From NCBI GenBank assembly GCA_003168295.1, contig PMST01000343.1, positions 8,486-16,615 on the forward strand: DNA of 8,130 nt, in the 5' to 3' direction. This document shows positions 6,045-8,130 of the stretch, in pieces. The translations under genes and the position numbers were made by a program. The stretch comes from Actinomycetota bacterium. Lineage in GTDB: Bacteria > Actinomycetota > Actinomycetes > Streptosporangiales > Streptosporangiaceae. The first letter of the stretch is position 1. Each line of letters begins with the position of its first letter. Under the pieces are notes generated by a model that was not told where the DNA came from, did not search any database, and worked only from the letters and a program-made list of their open reading frames with translations.

Positions 6045-8048
6045 ATGAGCGACGCAGAACTCACCAGCGACACAGTGGTTGCCGGAGACGCAGCGGCGAC
6101 CAGCGTGGCAGTACCTGGCACCGAGGCGGTGTCGGCGGGCGGTGTTGACCGGTACGCCTACGACGTGGTGGTCGTGGGCGCGGGCGGATCCGGGCTGCGG
6201 GCCGCCATCGAGGCCCGGCTGCACGGCAAGAAGACCGCCATCATCTCCAAGTCCCTGTTCGGCAAGGCGCACACCGTGATGGCCGAGGGTGGCTGCGCGG
6301 CCTCCATGGGCAACGCGAACCCGAACGACAACTGGCAGGTCCACTTCCGCGACACCATGCGCGGCGGCAAGTTCCTGAACAACTGGCAGATGGCCGAGCT
6401 GCACGCCAAGGAGGCTCCGGACCGGGTCTGGGAGCTCGAGGCTTGGGGCGCGCTTTTCGACCGGACCAAGGACGGCAAGATCAGCCAGCGCAACTTCGGC
6501 GGGCACGAGTACCCGCGGCTGGCGCACGTCGGGGACCGGACCGGGCTGGAGATCATCCGCACGCTGCAGCAGAAGGTCGTGGCGATGCAGCAGGCGGACG
6601 CGGTCGAGTTCGGCGACCCGGAGGCGATGATCAAGGTCTACGCCGAGACCACGGTCACCGACCTGATCAAGGACGCCGGCGGCCGCATCGCCGGGGCCTT
6701 CGGGTACTTCCGCGACACCGGGCGGTTCGTCCTGTTCGAGGCGCCCGCGGTGGTGCTCGCGACCGGCGGCATCGGCAAGACCTACAAGGTCACCTCGAAC
6801 TCGTGGGAGTACACCGGCGACGGGCACGCGCTGGCCCTGCGGGCCGGCGCCAAGCTGCTGAACATGGAGTTCGTCCAGCTGCACCCGACCGGGATGGTGT
6901 GGCCGCCGTCGGTGCGCGGCCTGCTCGTCACCGAGTCGGTGCGCGGCGACGGCGGCGTGCTGCGCAACTCCGAGGGCAACCGGTTCATGTTCAACTACGT
7001 ACCCGACGTGTTCCGGGCCCAGTACGCGGAGACCGAGGAAGAGGCCGACCGCTGGTACGACGACCCGGACCACAACCGGCGCCCGCCCGAGCTGCTCCCG
7101 CGCGACGAGGTGGCCCGGTCGATCAACTCCGAAATCAAGGCGGGACGCGGGTCACCGCACGGCGGCGTCTTCCTCGACATCGCATCCCGGCGGCCGGCCG
7201 ACTACATCTTGCAGCGGCTGCCGTCCATGTATCACCAGTTCAAGGAGCTGGCCGACGTCGACATCACCAAGGAGCCGATGGAGATCGGCCCGACCTGCCA
7301 CTACGTGATGGGCGGGGTGGAGGTGGACCCGGCCACCGGGGCCGCCTCGGTGCCCGGCCTGTTCGCGGTCGGCGAGGTGTCGGGCGGCATGCACGGGTCC
7401 AACCGGCTCGGCGGCAACTCGCTGTCGGACCTGCTGGTGTTCGGCCGCCGGGCCGGGCTCGGCGCCGCCGAGTACATCTCCGCGCTGCCGTCCAGGCCGG
7501 TCGTGGCGGAGGCGGACCTGTCGTCGGCCGCGGCGACGGCGCTCGAGCCGCTGGAGCGGGCCGACGGCGAGAACCCGTACGCCATCCACGCCGAGCTGCA
7601 GACGATCATGAACGACCTGGTCGGGCTGATCAGGCGCGAGTCAGAGCTGAAGACCGCGCTGGTCGACCTGGACAAGCTGCGGGCCAGGGTGGCCAACGTC
7701 GGCGCGCCGGGCGGCCGGGCCTACAACCCGGGCTGGCATCTGGCCCTGGACCTGCGGAACATGATGGTGGTCGGGGAAAGCGTGGCCCAGTCCGCGCTGG
7801 AACGGCAGGAATCACGCGGCGGCCACACCCGGGACGACTACCCGGCCATGTCACCCGAATGGCGCAAGATCAACCTGATCTGCTCGGCCGACGCCGACGG
7901 TCACGTGGAGCTGCGGCACCAGCCGTTGGTGCCGATGCGGACCGACCTGCTCGAGCTCTTCGACATCGGCGAGCTGAAGAAGTACATGACAGAGGACGAA
8001 CTGGCCGGGCTGCCGGGCGCAGCCGCGACCTCCGGGCAGGAGCACTGA
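6045..8048 (+). CDS. sdhA: Succinate dehydrogenase flavoprotein subunit (SdhA)
   Basis: This 667-residue FAD subunit oxidises succinate to fumarate in the TCA cycle and respiratory chain. An Ala/Thr-rich N-terminal tail (about 1-36) precedes the Rossmann motif VVVVGAGGSGLRAA (41-54). H76 in AHTVMAEGG matches the His that binds FAD covalently. Active-site candidates by alignment to E. coli SdhA (H242, E255, R286, H354, R399): H280 (LHPTG), E297 (TESVRGDGG), R353 (LPRDEVARSI), H419 (GPTCHYVMGG) and R454 (GSNRLGGNSLSDLLVFGRR). An acidic insertion at about 321-350 and the total length fit the actinobacterial Sdh1 type (Rv0248c, about 646 residues). I chose ATG 6045 with GGG at 6034-6036; GTG 6039, two codons earlier, is possible but too near that site. 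The stop TGA shares its last base with the sdhB ATG. Confidence 0.95.
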   Translation: MSDAELTSDTVVAGDAAATSVAVPGTEAVSAGGVDRYAYDVVVVGAGGSGLRAAIEARLHGKKTAIISKSLFGKAHTVMAEGGCAASMGNANPNDNWQVHFRDTMRGGKFLNNWQMAELHAKEAPDRVWELEAWGALFDRTKDGKISQRNFGGHEYPRLAHVGDRTGLEIIRTLQQKVVAMQQADAVEFGDPEAMIKVYAETTVTDLIKDAGGRIAGAFGYFRDTGRFVLFEAPAVVLATGGIGKTYKVTSNSWEYTGDGHALALRAGAKLLNMEFVQLHPTGMVWPPSVRGLLVTESVRGDGGVLRNSEGNRFMFNYVPDVFRAQYAETEEEADRWYDDPDHNRRPPELLPRDEVARSINSEIKAGRGSPHGGVFLDIASRRPADYILQRLPSMYHQFKELADVDITKEPMEIGPTCHYVMGGVEVDPATGAASVPGLFAVGEVSGGMHGSNRLGGNSLSDLLVFGRRAGLGAAEYISALPSRPVVAEADLSSAAATALEPLERADGENPYAIHAELQTIMNDLVGLIRRESELKTALVDLDKLRARVANVGAPGGRAYNPGWHLALDLRNMMVVGESVAQSALERQESRGGHTRDDYPAMSPEWRKINLICSADADGHVELRHQPLVPMRTDLLELFDIGELKKYMTEDELAGLPGAAATSGQEH

Positions 8049-8130
8049 TGGGGTACAAGGCTGCGCTGCGGGTCTGGCGCGGGGACGCGGGCGCCGGAGC
8101 GCTCGAGGATTACCAGGTCGAGGTCAACGA
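8048..8130 (+). CDS. sdhB: Succinate dehydrogenase iron-sulfur subunit (SdhB), N-terminal fragment
   Basis: Only the first 27 codons lie in the window (MGYKAALRVWRGDAG, then LEDYQVEVN). The RVWRGD start and the strand pattern match the N-terminus of the mycobacterial Rv0247c-type SdhB. SdhB carries the 2Fe-2S, 4Fe-4S and 3Fe-4S clusters that link the flavin to the membrane subunit; none of the cluster cysteines is reached here. ATG 8048 overlaps the sdhA stop by one base (TGATG), and AGGAG at 8038-8042 lies five bases upstream, so translational coupling with sdhA is likely. Confidence 0.88.
   Translation, partial: MGYKAALRVWRGDAGAGALEDYQVEVN

Noticed and set aside
6024..7073. 349-residue minus-strand open frame opposite sdhA
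   Set aside because: Val/Gly/Arg/His-rich shadow of sdhA with no family features.

Overview
The window is high-GC, codon-biased DNA with GTG starts, ATGA/TGATG gene overlaps and an actinobacterial-type succinate dehydrogenase operon. It therefore most likely comes from a GC-rich actinomycete chromosome. I cannot name the genus from sequence alone.

Layout. (1) Bases 1-375 are the C-terminal end of an S9 (dipeptidyl-peptidase IV-like) serine peptidase that enters from the left; the catalytic Asp and His are visible. (2) Bases 376-566 are a regulatory intergenic stretch with a 10-bp-stem hairpin, a -10-like TATAGT and a 12-bp direct repeat at exactly 21-bp period, all just before the next gene. 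(3) Bases 567-2995 are a two-gene signalling unit: a membrane CHASE3-HAMP hybrid histidine kinase with its own receiver domain, then a stand-alone receiver protein. No DNA-binding or enzymatic output domain is encoded here. (4) Bases 2996-3313 hold no convincing gene but contain two inverted repeats, one a perfect 15-bp-arm hairpin at 3274-3313. (5) Bases 3315-4716 are a broken PAS-histidine kinase-receiver gene. It lacks its N-terminus, with homology starting directly after the hairpin. It also has an internal lesion near 3786-3793 that changes frame and removes part of the dimerisation domain. (6) Bases 4685-5053 (minus) encode a small DUF952 protein, convergent with and overlapping the pseudogene end, apparently expressed from a leaderless promoter. 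(7) From 5221 to the right edge lies the sdhC-sdhA-sdhB operon for a mycobacterial Sdh1-like succinate dehydrogenase (membrane subunit, flavoprotein, start of the iron-sulfur subunit).

How the genes relate. The kinase and receiver at 567-2995 probably work as one phosphotransfer pair. The kinase at 3315-4716 belongs to another architecture and is decaying. The sdh operon is core respiratory metabolism with its own upstream region and no evident functional link to the signalling genes. The items most worth a second look are the 21-bp-period direct repeat, the hairpin located exactly at the kinase truncation point, the two-receiver unit without an output domain, and the Cys/His pattern of the Sdh membrane subunit. 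I found no CRISPR array, tRNA, rRNA, transposase or phage gene, and nothing that clearly amounts to a wholly new system.
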